The position numbers and the translations under genes are program-made. DNA of 64,000 bases from Suillus spraguei. Taxonomy: Eukaryota; Basidiomycota; Agaricomycetes; Boletales; Suillaceae. Positions 44,603 through 56,211 of the stretch are shown here, piece by piece (positions within the stretch are counted from its first letter, which is position 1; each line of letters begins with the position of its first letter). Under the pieces are notes generated by a model. That model was not told the origin of the DNA. It made no database searches and worked only from the letters and a program-made list of their open reading frames with translations. Location of the stretch: positions 62,001-126,000 of the forward strand of contig JABCPU010000175.1 of the NCBI GenBank assembly GCA_016800925.1. The letters run 5' to 3'.

Positions 44603-46142
44603 TCAGAGGGAGTGTTGCTTCTTATAAGCATTCAGAATTCGAGCGGAGTTCTTCAAATTCTTTTCTGGGAGCCATTCGTTATCTCCCGATGAATATCCTT
44701 TCCAGGAGACAAGATAGCGTCGACGAGTGCCAGTTCCTTTGTGAGAAAGAATTGCTTCTACTTTGTACTCTTCTTCTTCTTCGATGATGTCAGGTGGTGG
44801 TTCAGGGAAGTTTGGGCCATGTACGTCTGTTTCGCTATAGGACGATAACACCGAAGCATGGAAAGTGGGGTGAATCTTCCATTGTGGAGGGAGTTTGAGT
44901 GTGAATGTGATGGGCTATAAGACATCGATGATCGGGAAAGGTCTGTATCGCTTTGGCGCAAGTTTCCTTGATGGGAGTTTGATCCTAAGATTAGCGGCAG
45001 ATAGCCAAACCTTATCTCCGATCTTCCATGGAATATACTTATCTCCTTGGGATCGTTCAGCCATTGTTTGCATTGCAATGTTATGGCAGGCGATTGCTTC
45101 TTCTCTTATCTTCTGCAGAGATCGTACTCAATCTTCTGCTGCGGGGACGGATGAATCAGGGAGTAGGTGAGGGATAGCACGTGGTTCGTATCCCATCATC
45201 AAATAGAAGGGTGATGCATTCCTTGCATCATGTTTTCGGTGATTATGGACAAATTCGGCGATAGGTAGATGTTCTACCCAATTTTTGGGGTTGTTTCGGC
45301 AATAGATGCATAGGTATGTTTCAAGTTCTTGATTTAACCTTTCAGGTTGACCATCGGTCTGCGGGTGATAAGCCGTAGATGGAGTGATGATGTAGTTGAG
45401 AAGGCGGGCAAGTTCCTTAGAGAAGCGGGATAGGAATTGCGGGCCTCGATCCGAGATGACTTTGTCATGGAGTCCAAATTGTCGGTAAACGTGTTTCAAG
45501 AATAGTTTAGCAATACTTTCGGAAGTGACGGTTTTCAAACAAGGGATAATAATTACCCCCTTTGTAAGGCCATGGTCTACCACGACCATGATACTGTCAA
45601 AGCCTCCGGAGACAGGGAGGTCGGTAATGAGATCGACAGAGACCTGAGAGAAAGGGCAGGTAGCAGACGAGGGTATTGGGGTAAGCGGAGGCCGAACAGG
45701 ATGCATATCGGCTTTCATTTGCTGACAAAGGGCGCAAAGGCTTCCCGTTTGACGAGTTCTTCAGTTTTGAATCTACCAGGATGTCCCACGGTAGGATGAT
45801 CATGATACCTTTTCAGGATATTGGGACGATGCGCCGGTGGAATGTAGGCACGATTCTTAAAATAGAGGATGTTCTCCTCAATCTTCCAGTCAGAGAGTGC
45901 CGATTTCATGGGAGGAAGACACACGCCATCGAGGGCGTCAGACGCTGTCTTGAAGACAGGGTCGTCGAGGGGGTGGAGGACGATAAGACATCCTTCAGAT
46001 CGGTATCAATAAGACGAACAAATAGAGCGTCAGGGAGGAGTGTCTGGTCCTCGTTATCGTCTTTGCCAGAGTCATAGTCGGGCTGGCGAGATAGTGCATC
46101 AGGTACTGCCAATTTGGTACCTGCAACATGATGCAGTTCAAT
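44603..46142 (-). pseudogene. pol: gypsy-4 Pol, 3' part
   Basis: From 46142 down it reads the end of RNase H (IELHHVAGTKLAVPDALS), then integrase with the HX4H half of the finger. A deletion removes the stretch up to CX2C. Then come the DDE core (VDLITD, VISDRGPQF, NQELE), GPY/F, and the chromodomain ending at 44603. TGA at 45128 replaces CGA. Confidence 0.85.
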
Positions 46143-46617
46143 TGTTACGAACTGGGGTGGCGTCACCAGCGACAGTGAAAAGACACAGATGGTCTGCTGG
46201 GAGGTTCTTACAATGTCCAGAAGAGGACAAGGTGAAAGTACAAGGAACGCGTTCCGAGTACGATCAAGGGTTAGGCCTCAAAGACAAGTCTAAGAGGTTC
46301 TACGAGAATAGAGACTAAGGCTAAGGAGTGCTTAGACTTAGAGACGATTCAAGACGACTTAGGTTGGAGACCTAAGTGAAGGAGATTCCAGGTAAAACCC
46401 AGTAAGATTAAAGTGAAGAATCTACTACAAGTACAACGTGCTTAAATAGACCAATATGTGCGCACAGACCAAGAGAGGCGTGGGAAAGTAAGTGCGTATC
46501 CAAATAAGGAAGGCAACTATAGTACAGATGCATTGAGCATATGAGTCAGAGTCATGTGACATGATATACAAGTAAGGAAGTAAAGAGAAATGAATAGGGG
46601 CACATACGATTGTAACA
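46143..46617 (-). repeat. LTR replacing RT/RNase H in gypsy-4
   Basis: A complete 475-bp family LTR in the same orientation as its host. Flanks TCAAT and AAGGG do not match. The two sides are pol positions about 1.4 kb apart, so a deletion accompanied or followed its arrival. Confidence 0.9.
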
Positions 46618-47754
46618 AAGGGAGATTGTGGAATAGTTGGGGAGTTGTTCGAGTCGGGAAGTTCCATCATGTGTGAGAGGCATCTCCATGGATACTTCTT
46701 CTATGATTCTCATGCTAACTCCATCGGTATCATATTCCACAAGAAATTCTCCATCTCCAAGTTCATAGGAGGAAATTTCACATACTTCTGGCGCATGCCA
46801 GACATCTTGCATTGTGTTGAATTGGTCATCATCCTCTGTTGGGATCAACGAGGGCACGGGTTCTTCTTCATCGGGGATTTCTTCAATTGCAGTTGAAGGA
46901 GTATGTTGAAGAGTTTTCAGAGGGACGTAGAACTTAGATAGTTTCGGTACATTTGTATCTCGTCCTGGGATTTCTTCTTCTGCTTTTCTTTTCCCATGCT
47001 TCTGTTCTTCTATTGGCCGTTGCTCAATAGGTTCTGGGCCGATCCGATATTCGGGCTCGGATTTGTTCTTGCACTTTTCTGCGCGGGGAATTGGTGATAC
47101 TGCTCGTGGTAATTGTACATGGGGAGTAGGGTCGGTGGTGCACGGTGTTTGTACTTCCGGTTCGGGATTGTTAGGAATAGAAGGGATGACGAGGGATCTT
47201 GGAAGTCGGGAATGTTGCCATTTCTTAGAATGACAATTGAAGGCTGGGGGCAATCCATTCTTCTTCTGATCCGTATCCATATCAATTTCGATTTCATCCG
47301 ATTTCATTGTTCGGGGAAGGATGAGTGTTTCAGCAGCCCAATCTATACTTGGGTTCATTGCACATAACCATGGAATTCCCAGAAGGATTTGATCTCTTCT
47401 TCCTAGTTTGGTAATATTGAATTTTCCATACATGGTTCGTTCATCAATTTTGACTGCTAGGAGACAATAGTGTGTGATTGGTCCTCCTTTGATAAGAGTT
47501 CCATCTGCCGTAGGAACTCAAAATGGTGTTTTGAGTTTTCATCGCGTGATTTGATGGAGTTTCACAAACTCTTCAGAAATAAATGTTCCAGCCGCTCCTG
47601 AATCTATAACAGCGGTGGTGTCGACGGATTTTAAGTGAGTATGCGGGTGGAGGGTGATAGGGACACGAAGTTCTTTTCTTTCACCTACAGCGCATACAAG
47701 TCTTAGTAGTACATTGGGAGAAACATACGTCGAATCTTTGTTTCTCCAATTCAA
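46618..47754 (-). pseudogene. pol: gypsy-4 Pol, protease and linker
   Basis: The protease block (DSGAAGTF, 47539-47754) ends in the TGA shared with gypsy-1 and gypsy-2. After it the linker (47433 down) reads KFNITKLGRRDQILLG to NYSTISL, where the LTR cuts in. Confidence 0.85.
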
Positions 47755-47811
47755 AAATCCTCAACAATCTGCCTCACAGTTTCTTCGTCTTCTTCTTCTT
47801 CTTCTTTGACT

Positions 47812-48588
47812 TCAGTTGGCGGAGCGGGTCTTCTTCTTTCTGTCAGGACAATTATGAATGTGATGTCCTGTCTTCTTGCATCCGAAGCATTGTCCCTTCT
47901 TCATGCATTCGGATCTCTCCATGTTGGAGATTTGATCTACGACCATTGCATTGGAATCACGATTCGGTATGTAACGTGCATTTCCATAGTTCTTCTTCTT
48001 CTGTTGTGGAGCATGACGTGTCCTCATGGCTTGAAGATGATGATGGGAATTGTCAATGGAAACGCATTGCAGCACAACGTCTCGGAATACATCCGAAACA
48101 TCTCCTAGTGCGAAAAGCTTTGTAAGGATACCCCAATTCAGGCCATCTTGGAAGAATTGGATCTTTGTTGCATTGTTGGTGATATGAGCCTTGGCTGCAA
48201 GTGCCTCGAAGTCAGCGATGTAGGTATGGAGATCTCCACTTCCTTGTTTGAGGTCCCTGAGTTTCGTGAGTGCGGTTCCCTTGGTATCCACTGGGTCGAA
48301 GGCTTCTTTGAAGCTTTTCATAAAATCCACCATTGTCCCATAACCAACTTTTTGTCCAGAGGTGTTGGTTGATTGAGCATGGTCAAGGAATTGCTCTTTC
48401 CAGGATTTGGCATTTTTCTTGGTCATGAAGGATGTTACGAAAATAATCTTCTGCTTGTCGGTGGTGTAAAGCTTTTCGTTGGTGTCGAAACATAGATTGC
48501 ATGACTGGATAAATTCGCGAGAGTTGTCGCGATCTCCATCAAAACCGGTTGGCTGACCAATTTTGTATTCAAATTCTTTGGTCGTCAT
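47812..48588 (-). pseudogene. gag: gypsy-4 Gag, tail frameshifted
   Basis: 258 aa from MTTKEFEYKIGQ, with knuckle CFGCKKTGHHIHNC. One base is lost after KKKT, so it ends early (RSAN) and the overlap with pol is lost. The TTTTTGA motif itself is still present at about 47757. Confidence 0.85.
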
Positions 48589-48693
48589 ATTGGCGATTCG
48601 TCTAGTGAGTTATACTTTCTTGGTGCCTACACGCACTGTCTTGCTGTCCGTTAGGGCTTGTCTTCTGTCAGGGGGCTTCTCTTGACAATCGGT

Positions 48694-48713
48694 TTAGCGT
48701 ACGCGTACGCTAA
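48694..48713. repeat. 20-bp perfect palindrome in gypsy-4 leader
   Basis: TTAGCGTACGCGTACGCTAA lies between the PBS and gag. Near-palindromic versions occur at the same place in gypsy-2 and gypsy-3; gypsy-1 lacks this part. Confidence 0.8.
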
Positions 48714-48772
48714 TCTGCTTATCTAAGCAATCAGGGTTCGGGGTTGAAGACTGGATAGTCGATGACAGTTGG

Positions 48773-48783
48773 ACTTTAATCTT
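48773..48783 (-). promoter_or_regulatory. Self-priming PBS of gypsy-4
   Basis: AAGATTAAAGT on the minus strand, one base inside the LTR, as in the other three copies. Confidence 0.72.
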
Positions 48784-48784
48784 T

Positions 48785-49261
48785 TGTTACGAACTGGGGT
48801 GGCATCACCAGTGACAGTGAAAAGACACTGACGGTCTGCTGGGAAGTTCTACAATGTCCACTAGAGGACAAGGTGAAAGTATGTACAAGGAACGCGTTCC
48901 GAGTACGATCAAGGGTTCGGCCTCAAAGACAAGTCTAAGAGGTTCTACACGAATAGAGACTAAGACTAAGGAGTGCTTAGACTTAGAGACGATTCAAGAC
49001 GACTTAGGTTGGAGACCTAAGCAAAGGAAGTTCCAGGTAAAACCCAGTAAGATTAAAGTGAAGTATACAAGCGTAGTACAACGTGCTTAAATAGGCCAAT
49101 ATGTGCGCACGGACCAAGAGAGACGTGGGAATGTAAGTGCGTATCCAAAGAAGGAAGGCAACTATAGTACAGATGCATTGAGCATATGAGTCAGAGTCAT
49201 GTTACATAATATACAAAGTAAGGGAAGCAGAAAATGAATAGGGGCACGTACGATTGTAACA
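48785..49261 (-). repeat. gypsy-4 5' LTR
   Basis: A 477-bp family LTR. No target duplication can be tested because the other end is lost. Confidence 0.92.
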
Positions 49262-52200
49262 CTTCCTCTGGACTTAAGTCACTTTCTGCTCTAAGTCATC
49301 TTCCGAGACTTGGGATTGATTCCTTTAGTCTATATCTCCGACTCTATCTTTGGATAGTCTATCTCTGCTAGTTTCTAGTTAGGAACTCGTTCCGAAGCTA
49401 GTCTTAATCCTCATTCTATTCCTATTCATATCTATCTGTTTCTCCGGCTGCAGGGGTCTAGCCGTCCCCATCCCTGCTCCTGCCTTTAAAGGCAATCATC
49501 CCTGCTTCTTATTTCCCATCCACCATTTTTGTTTTTAAAATGAAAATTCCTTACATCACCGTCCCTGCCATCCCTGCTCTCAAAAGGAAACCGTCCCTGC
49601 TGTCATTCTGTCTATATGTTTTCTCGACTACACCCCGGTACGTTCTCTTTACAGCACCGTCCCTGCGTCACTGGTTCTTTTCGTCTCACAGCCTCCATCA
49701 CTGGATTCTTTTCCAATTCCCACACCGGCATCCACTGCTGTCTTTTGTTTCTTCTTCTACAGCACTGTCACTGTGTCACTGCTGCATGTTGCCTCCCACG
49801 ACCTGCAGTCGTCCCTGCGTTCCTGCCCCAACTAAGACGATAAACTGGCTTTGATCTTCCAGCAGTTCCAGACTGGATTCGAAGTAATTCAATCTTCTTC
49901 ATGGGTCATTTAGCGGCGTGTTACGTCGCTACCTGCATCACTTTTGGCTCATTCTTAACTATTTTCTAGGTCTGTTCAGGACTTGAATTGTTCTGCAAAT
50001 ACTATCTTTTGGCCAAAAAGGACTCATCTCACCAGGAATGTTCCCATGCCATAACCACACTGTCCGGCTCCTTCCAAGCTTCGCTTTGGCATTACCTTCA
50101 GGAACAGCATGTCATTTTGTGGAACTCTATTCCTGATGTCAGCCAGTCCCTGCAGCGCTCTCAGTGGTCCCTGTCGTTGCTCAACCTGCATTCGTCATTC
50201 CTGTTTGCCAGCTTGTTCTGGAGATGGCATTTGCTCTCTTCTGGGATGTGTCACATGTCCTAAGCGGATTCACCGGTTTCATTCTTGAGGCGTGCCTCAT
50301 CTGGTTTCTTCGGACCGGATGTTCACGGCCTGTCCTCAGGGTTCTGCTACTTTCCATTTGTGATGGAATCTTGGGCATGGGACGTTGCTTGGTGCCAGTA
50401 GGTCAAACCTGCCATCGAGTTGCAATTGTATCAATGGCGGAAATAGTGGCCGCTAATGGACAGTGTACCTGTCTTAGTTGGTGGGACCTCAGCTTCAAAT
50501 GGAACTCAATGTGCATGCATGTGCGGCCGGTTTCTTTTTTAGCTACAAATGGGTAACTGCGAGTCAGTACGATACATTCTTTTTCTGTCTTCACCAATCT
50601 ATCTTTGATTTCAGTTGTTCAGTTTGGGTGTCAACAGTTGCTGATGGCACCGGGGACTGCATTACTTTGCGCATCCGCTTTACTCAGGACGGGACATGAA
50701 CCCACCACAAACTGTGCAATGCCATTCGCAAACTACGTTCAATGCACGACTTGTCCTACCGGAAGCTTACGGTCTGGGTCTAGTTGGCAGCGATTTGTTT
50801 GCTTGCTTTGCAGACTTGTACCAGCCAAATTTGAACGATTGTGTATTTGCGATCTGGCACATACAATTTTACATGGGGTCTATGTGTGACGACCAGTTCT
50901 GGGGTGTTGCTCAGGCCCAATATGATTGCCAACAATGACAAGCATGAGTGCGACAGTAAGTGTATCCCACTGTGCATGACGTGTACTCAATATTAATTCT
51001 CAGCTTGTTGGACCGAAAAGTGCCGACCTGCCAATATCCCAATCTTCAATGTGGCATTCTACTGCAATCAAGCTCAGTGTACTGGCTGTCTTCCTGGTTT
51101 GTCTTGTCACAAGGGAGTTAATTTTTGACCAAGTTGGTCCCATCTGGTACTTTCCTATCTGCCCTCAAATAAATTTGACGTGTACGGTAGACTGTCTCAT
51201 TTTCAATTGATTACTAAATTAGACTGATGCATCATGTATTCGCTTGTTCTTCATCATGTAAGTAGCCTGTGCGGAGCACTACCACCGCTTGACAATGACG
51301 ACAACTTGCTTAGCTCAAAACGGAGGACAAGTGCGTTCAGTTCATGTTTCCCCTTCCCAACCATTGTTTAGTTCTTCCAGGTCCTGCATTTCCTGCCATC
51401 CAGATGTGCAACATGTTTCAGGTGCATCTTAAACCAGTGCCACAAGTTGCCCAACAAAGCACTCCCTGTCCTACAAAGTGGTCTCGCTGTCTCGCTACTT
51501 GCAGTCGAAGCAGTATTTCGACACAATGTTCCTCAAACATGCCCAGTCTTGCGATTCCAGCTGTTGCTAGCTGTTTCAGGCGCCAGTCCAAAATAACTGC
51601 CTTCGCTTGCTCAAGTCTAGTCAAGTTTTTGCGTGCGGGGTGCTCGCCACGTCAGCTAACTGCACCAGCCGGTTACAAGTTCTATCCAAGTCTTGGGGTG
51701 TCCTTTCAGAACTTGTACAAGTCTTACCTTTTGGTACCAGTTCAGGCGACTTCCCGCCTCAGCGGCTACGATCTATTACAACCACAACCCAACGAGGGTT
51801 TGCAGTGGTGAGTGATATTTTACTTATGGCAATTGGGATGTGCATTCATCTTTGTCGGCCTTTTTATACTGCTAGGCAGGCGCCAAGCTCGCAAGCAGTG
51901 AGCAAAGGACACAGCAGCATTTGCATCTGCTAAAGGCCCCCCACAAGCAAAACTGTCGAGATTGTGACTTGCCGCTTTCGGAAGAGGCTTTGCTGGCACA
52001 ATCATAGCACGCCAGCCTGAGCATGGAGAAATTGCTCTTATGGAAACTGCGCGCTGCGCGAGAGGCACGGCACCATAAGGATAAATGGAGCATGCTTATG
52101 GGCACACTATGAGCACTCTCGCTCAGATGAGGCCGATCTCCTTTGCTTCATTCTCCTACAACCATCACGAATCATATATGATTACTCCGATGTTAATAGG

Positions 52201-53017
52201 CTATCAGGTTTTCCCTGATCATTCCCAAACGACAGGGAAATGTTCGTCCAGACCCGACCTCGGCAGCCTGTCAAATTGGACCCTTTGAGTTCTCGATTTT
52301 CGACAAATACTTGGATCTTCGATACCAAGAGGACCAAATGTTTGTGAAAAGTCTTTCAGTACTGCCTTTCATAAAACTGACTAACCACTGACCGAGTCGT
52401 CACGCTGCACGTAACAGGCAAGTCCCGAACCTGACCATCGCATTGGCTCACACTACAAATACGGGCGGATCTTGCATACCCTCTTCCATAAATAAGCAAT
52501 GTCTTTCTTCAATAATTCTGCCATGGACCTGGAGTATCAGACTGGATCTACCTACCACAAAAATTCTTTACAACCACAACACCATTGTATACATTTTCTT
52601 TCGATTCACTATATTGTAGCTTACAACTACAAATCTTTGATACTAGTAGCTCTTAAATAAACGCAAGCTTGTATGTAGTCGTAATGTCATCACTTTTTAG
52701 TTAGCTTATTTGTCGGGACAACTGGTTTCTAAGCTTTAGCAAATAAGTTTATTGCCCTATTGCTTCTCCTTCAACAGAGGTTTTCCCATTGCTGCCTGTG
52801 TTGCATCAATGACCACGCGAACACTCCGCAAACACAGGATGCAGGAGTACTATATCCCCTCACGTTGAATTTGACCAGGTGCCCATCTCCATCCTACAAC
52901 TGTTCAAGAGTACTGGCACTAGGTGACGTTTCTGACGCCACACGTATACGCATGCACATGGCCTTTCATACAAAGACACCCAAAATTTATTGATATAGTT
53001 TCATTCAGCAGTTGACA
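49262..53017. other. No recognised gene; repeat at 49.56-49.83 kb
   Basis: Contains many overlapping ORFs of 60-155 aa (for example 50164-50556 and 51344-51811) that resemble nothing I know. Composition is C/T-rich on the plus strand to about 51.9 kb, then more AT-rich. It may be old mobile DNA. Confidence 0.45.
49560..49830 (+). repeat. Dispersed GTCCCTGC-rich repeat, copy 1
   Basis: Shares blocks with 60795-61145: CTCTCAAAAGGAAACCGTCC, CTATATGTTTTC, GTTCTCTTTACAGCACCGTC and CTCCCACGACCTGCAGTCGT. The blocks are in permuted order, which suggests a tandemly organised source. Confidence 0.8.
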
Positions 53018-53299
53018 TAAATAAGAGATGGCCCAGGGTATTTTCCAAAAAAAAGCTGCATTTTTTTTTCGAAAAGTAGTCCTACAAAGATCGATTTTTA
53101 TCTCAACAACGAAGCAAGCTATTTACATGGATCCAAGCGACAAAAACTGATCAGAAAAATCGGAACGCAACGACCAGCGAAAAAAACCAACAGCGATTTG
53201 GTGAAGTTGGTGGTCACCTGCCTCAAGTAGCCCAACAGTCTACGAAGATTGATTTTTATTTCAGTAACGAAGCAATCGGTAATTGACTAGCGGTAAGAA

Positions 53300-53990
53300 T
53301 ACACACTTGATAAGAACAATGAGGCGCAGACGGACTGTAGAACAATGGGAACAAATCTGGCGAAGTGAACTTGTCTGTCGGTCAGTACTAGTATACAAAC
53401 CAAAATTCACACACATTTCTCACTTTTCCGGCTCTGCTACATTGTCTCGCAGATGGCATAGGCTCCTGCACGATGCGCTAAGGTCAAGGAGCCTCGTAAA
53501 ACGCGACTGTCCTCCAAAAATAGCAATCACAGCTCCCCAGTGAGGTACAGCCAGGTGGAAGATCCTCAAGTCCAGGAAGTCATCTCCAAAGGACTAAACC
53601 ACGGCCACGGCCATTCCACCAAAAAAAGCCTGGCATTCTTCAGCGCCACAATGCCAGGTGATCCACTCCGCACCAAGATTTGATCGGCAGAGCTCTCGTC
53701 GACAAAAACTGAGTGGTCGGGTCTATACTTGAGGCCAATCTGATACATTACTCAGCACGTTTACAAGGTCCGCTCTCTGCTTCTCGGAGTGCATCTATTG
53801 CACACAATCAATCAAACATCATTGTCAATGAGTTGAGAATCAAGACACATAACTTTCTTCCCCTTGAATATCCCATGCGATGAATTCGTTCGCCATAGCA
53901 TGGTTGGACAATAACGGGTGTTTCCGCGAGCCTTGCTTAAATCTCATCAAGAAGCTCATCTAGGAATACATATCAAGTCTGCGGACAAAC
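53300..53990 (-). pseudogene. DDE_3-type transposase relic
   Basis: Minus-strand fragments in three frames: LLDEIKARLAETPVIVQP; GLKYRPDHSVFVDESSAD (the FxDEsxxD block of fungal DDE_3 transposases, about 53700); and FGDDFLDLRIFHLAVPHW (about 53570). Heavily decayed. Confidence 0.5.
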
Positions 53991-54444
53991 AGCCATGCCT
54001 GTTAATTTTATTATGTCAGAATTTGCACAGAAAGAGATTTGAATAGGCCGCCACCTCGATTATCTTCCAAGTCCATTCACTCGAGTTCATACCATTCTTA
54101 CCCCTCTGACTTTCTAGGCTTCCCAGCAATTATAGCATCGCGCAATCCTTTCTAATTGTCGATTTCTTTGCCACATCAGTGTATGCCATTGATTTTCAGA
54201 CGTGTCAAAGGAAGTGTTTAGCATTCGGTGATAATTTCGCATAGTTTTCTTGCGACGAGTGGACCTCTTCATAGTGGGGTAAGGAGACGGTTTGACTGGA
54301 GAAAAAAGTCGTTGTTGTAGGACTGTTGGCCTCTGAGAGCAGGATGACCACCCAACTTCACTGAATCGCCTTTGTTGTTTATCGCCTTGGATCGTCTGCA
54401 TTCGGAATTTTTTCTGATCACGTTTAGTCGCTTGGACCCATGTA

Positions 54445-56099
54445 CAGTGGCTCAAAAAACTGTCCGATGTTTTGACATTTTTTCACTTATCTATTATATT
54501 GTGCTGAGGAATGAACAAATTCCTACAAGACATACTATACCACATCTGTAGTATGGCTTCAGGCTTTTATTTGAGCCCATACACCGTGGGGAATCCGCGG
54601 AGATATGGTGGGAGATATAAGGCTTATTAAAATGATGCTCATGTGGACAGTTTTTGAGTTAATTAAAAACTATTAATCATTATTTATGACACCATAAAAA
54701 TCAATGCCACTGATCTATATAAATTATAAAGTGTGTCATTATGTATTTTATGCTATATCTAAAACAATTATAACCAGAAATATCTTCATGTTATCAATAG
54801 TTATAATCACCATGAAAGCCATCTTCCTCTGCCTCAAAGAGATAATATCCTCTCTTGTCTTATGCTGGCCTCTCTGCTTTGCCAAATTTCTCTTAGAACT
54901 GGAGATGCAAAGTCCACTAGTGGCCAAGTTCATCAAAGAAGCCACCCAGACAAGAAAACTCTTGTGGAGGACGTCATCCAAGCTTACCTTACTGACAAAG
55001 GCGCTTATTATCCAACATATCACTACAGGAAAGGTGGCTGATATGCTGTTCCAACCACCCAATTATATCAATCTCCACCATCACTACCCCTGTCTTTACA
55101 AACTTTGAGGAATGTTCCAAGGCAGCTCATCTCAGGCCAGAGTAACAAAGAAGAAAAAGCCTTCTTCTCTCCTCAAAACATAGCAGAGAAGGACTAGCCT
55201 TGCCTTCACAGCTCATCAACACTGGACTGTAGAGGAACTTGGAAGCGTTTATATGGTCAGATGAGACCAAATCAATAGGATTGGGTTTCAGATGGAAGGT
55301 TGTATGTATGAAACATAACGGGAGATGGCCTAAGCGACAGAGAGGTTAATGGGACTGTCAGTTTGAGGAGGTTCTTTAATGGATAGGCTGATATGGGATT
55401 GAATGGTGTGGGAATGCTTGCTGAGGTTGAGGGAAGATGAATGGCTGAGCAGTATGTGGACATTTTAAATGACCACCTTTCTGCCTAAGCTTGGCAGAAT
55501 CAGGGATTGATGTAAGAAAGATATCATTTTTTCACAAAACAGGATAATGATCCCAAGCACACATCCAGAAGAGCTAGGAATGGTTTGAAGAACATAACAT
55601 CAATGTTCTTGACCTGGCCAGCACAGTCTCCTGATGTTTCAATGTCCATGAACATCTCTGGGGAACACTCCAAGAAAAAGCTTCAAGCCCTATGAAAAAC
55701 CCCCTAAAGAGTATGGGAGCTTGGGCAGAGAGTGCAGTGGAATGGGGAGATCACAGCTGAGGATTGCCAGAAATTAATGAAGTATGCCTAGAAGGAAGGA
55801 CAGGCTTAGTAATTAAAGCCAAGGGAGGTCATACAAAATACTAGAATACCTGCGTTATTACTGTAAATACTTTGAGTCAAAAAACGTCGCATGAGTCAAC
55901 CACTTTTGTGAGAGCCTTGATCTCCACCAATATCTCCACCGTTCCCACCGGTGTGGGCTCAAAATGAAAGCCCTGAGGCCATACTACCAATGTGGTAAAG
56001 CATTTGTTTTTGATAGGCATTGTTTGTTCTCACCACAAATATTATAGATACCGTGAATAAATGCCAAAAAACATCGCGGGACATTTTTTGAGGCCACTG
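54445..56099 (+). mobile_element. Tc1-like element inserted in a terminal repeat
   Basis: 1655 bp with inverted ends beginning CAGTGGCTCAAAAAA / CAGTGGCCTCAAAAAA, flanked by TA (54443-54444 and 56100-56101). Similarity between the ends extends inward for about 160 bp (GGCTTTTATTTGAGCCCA...). The matching site in the other terminal repeat of the host element (53124-53125) has a single TA, a direct empty-site control. Confidence 0.88.
54870..55840 (+). pseudogene. Tc1-like transposase relic
   Basis: Plus-strand fragments in order: KEEKAFFSPQNIAEKD; HWTVEELGSVYMVRWDQ; SDGRLYV; NGVGMLAEVEG; AEQYVDILNDHL; DNDPKHTSRRARN (second catalytic Asp, about 55545); WPAQSPD (about 55615); and ITAEDCQKLM (about 55760). 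The WPAQSPD motif and the DNDPKHTS block are diagnostic of Tc1. Many frame breaks. Confidence 0.85.
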
Positions 56100-56211
56100 T
56101 AAATAGCTTGCTTCGTTGTTTTGAGATAAAAATCGATCTTTGGTTTAGGACTACTTTTCGAAAACAACATGCACACTTTTTTTGAAATACCGCCGGCCTC
56201 TCTTATTTATG

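Larger units (their letters stand above)
43525..49261 (-). mobile_element. gypsy-4: 3'-truncated, internally rearranged copy
   Basis: A minus-strand Gypsy copy with its 5' LTR at 48785-49261, then gag, pol and ORF3. ORF3 breaks off at about 43525 (FALK) and there is no 3' LTR. Inside pol a 475-bp LTR (46143-46617) stands where about 1.4 kb of RT and RNase H should be. Part of the integrase zinc finger is also lost near 45740. Confidence 0.92.
53018..56211 (-). mobile_element. DNA transposon with ~250-bp inverted repeats, split by Tc1
   Basis: The left repeat starts CATAAATAAGAGA (53018) and runs to about 53260. Its inverse is found as 54290-54442 plus 56102-56211, which abut once the Tc1 element is removed. 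Without Tc1 the element is about 1.5 kb. Inside is a DDE_3-type transposase relic. A TA next to the ends would fit a Tc1/mariner-superfamily element. Confidence 0.8.

Noticed and set aside
49540..49854. 104-aa ORF as a secreted protein
   Set aside because: It is made of the dispersed GTCCCTGC-rich repeat, which recurs in other frames at 60.8 kb.
50164..51811. ORFs of 130 and 155 aa (50164-50556, 51344-51811) as genes
   Set aside because: No recognisable motifs, several overlapping ORFs of similar length in other frames, no splice structure I could support.
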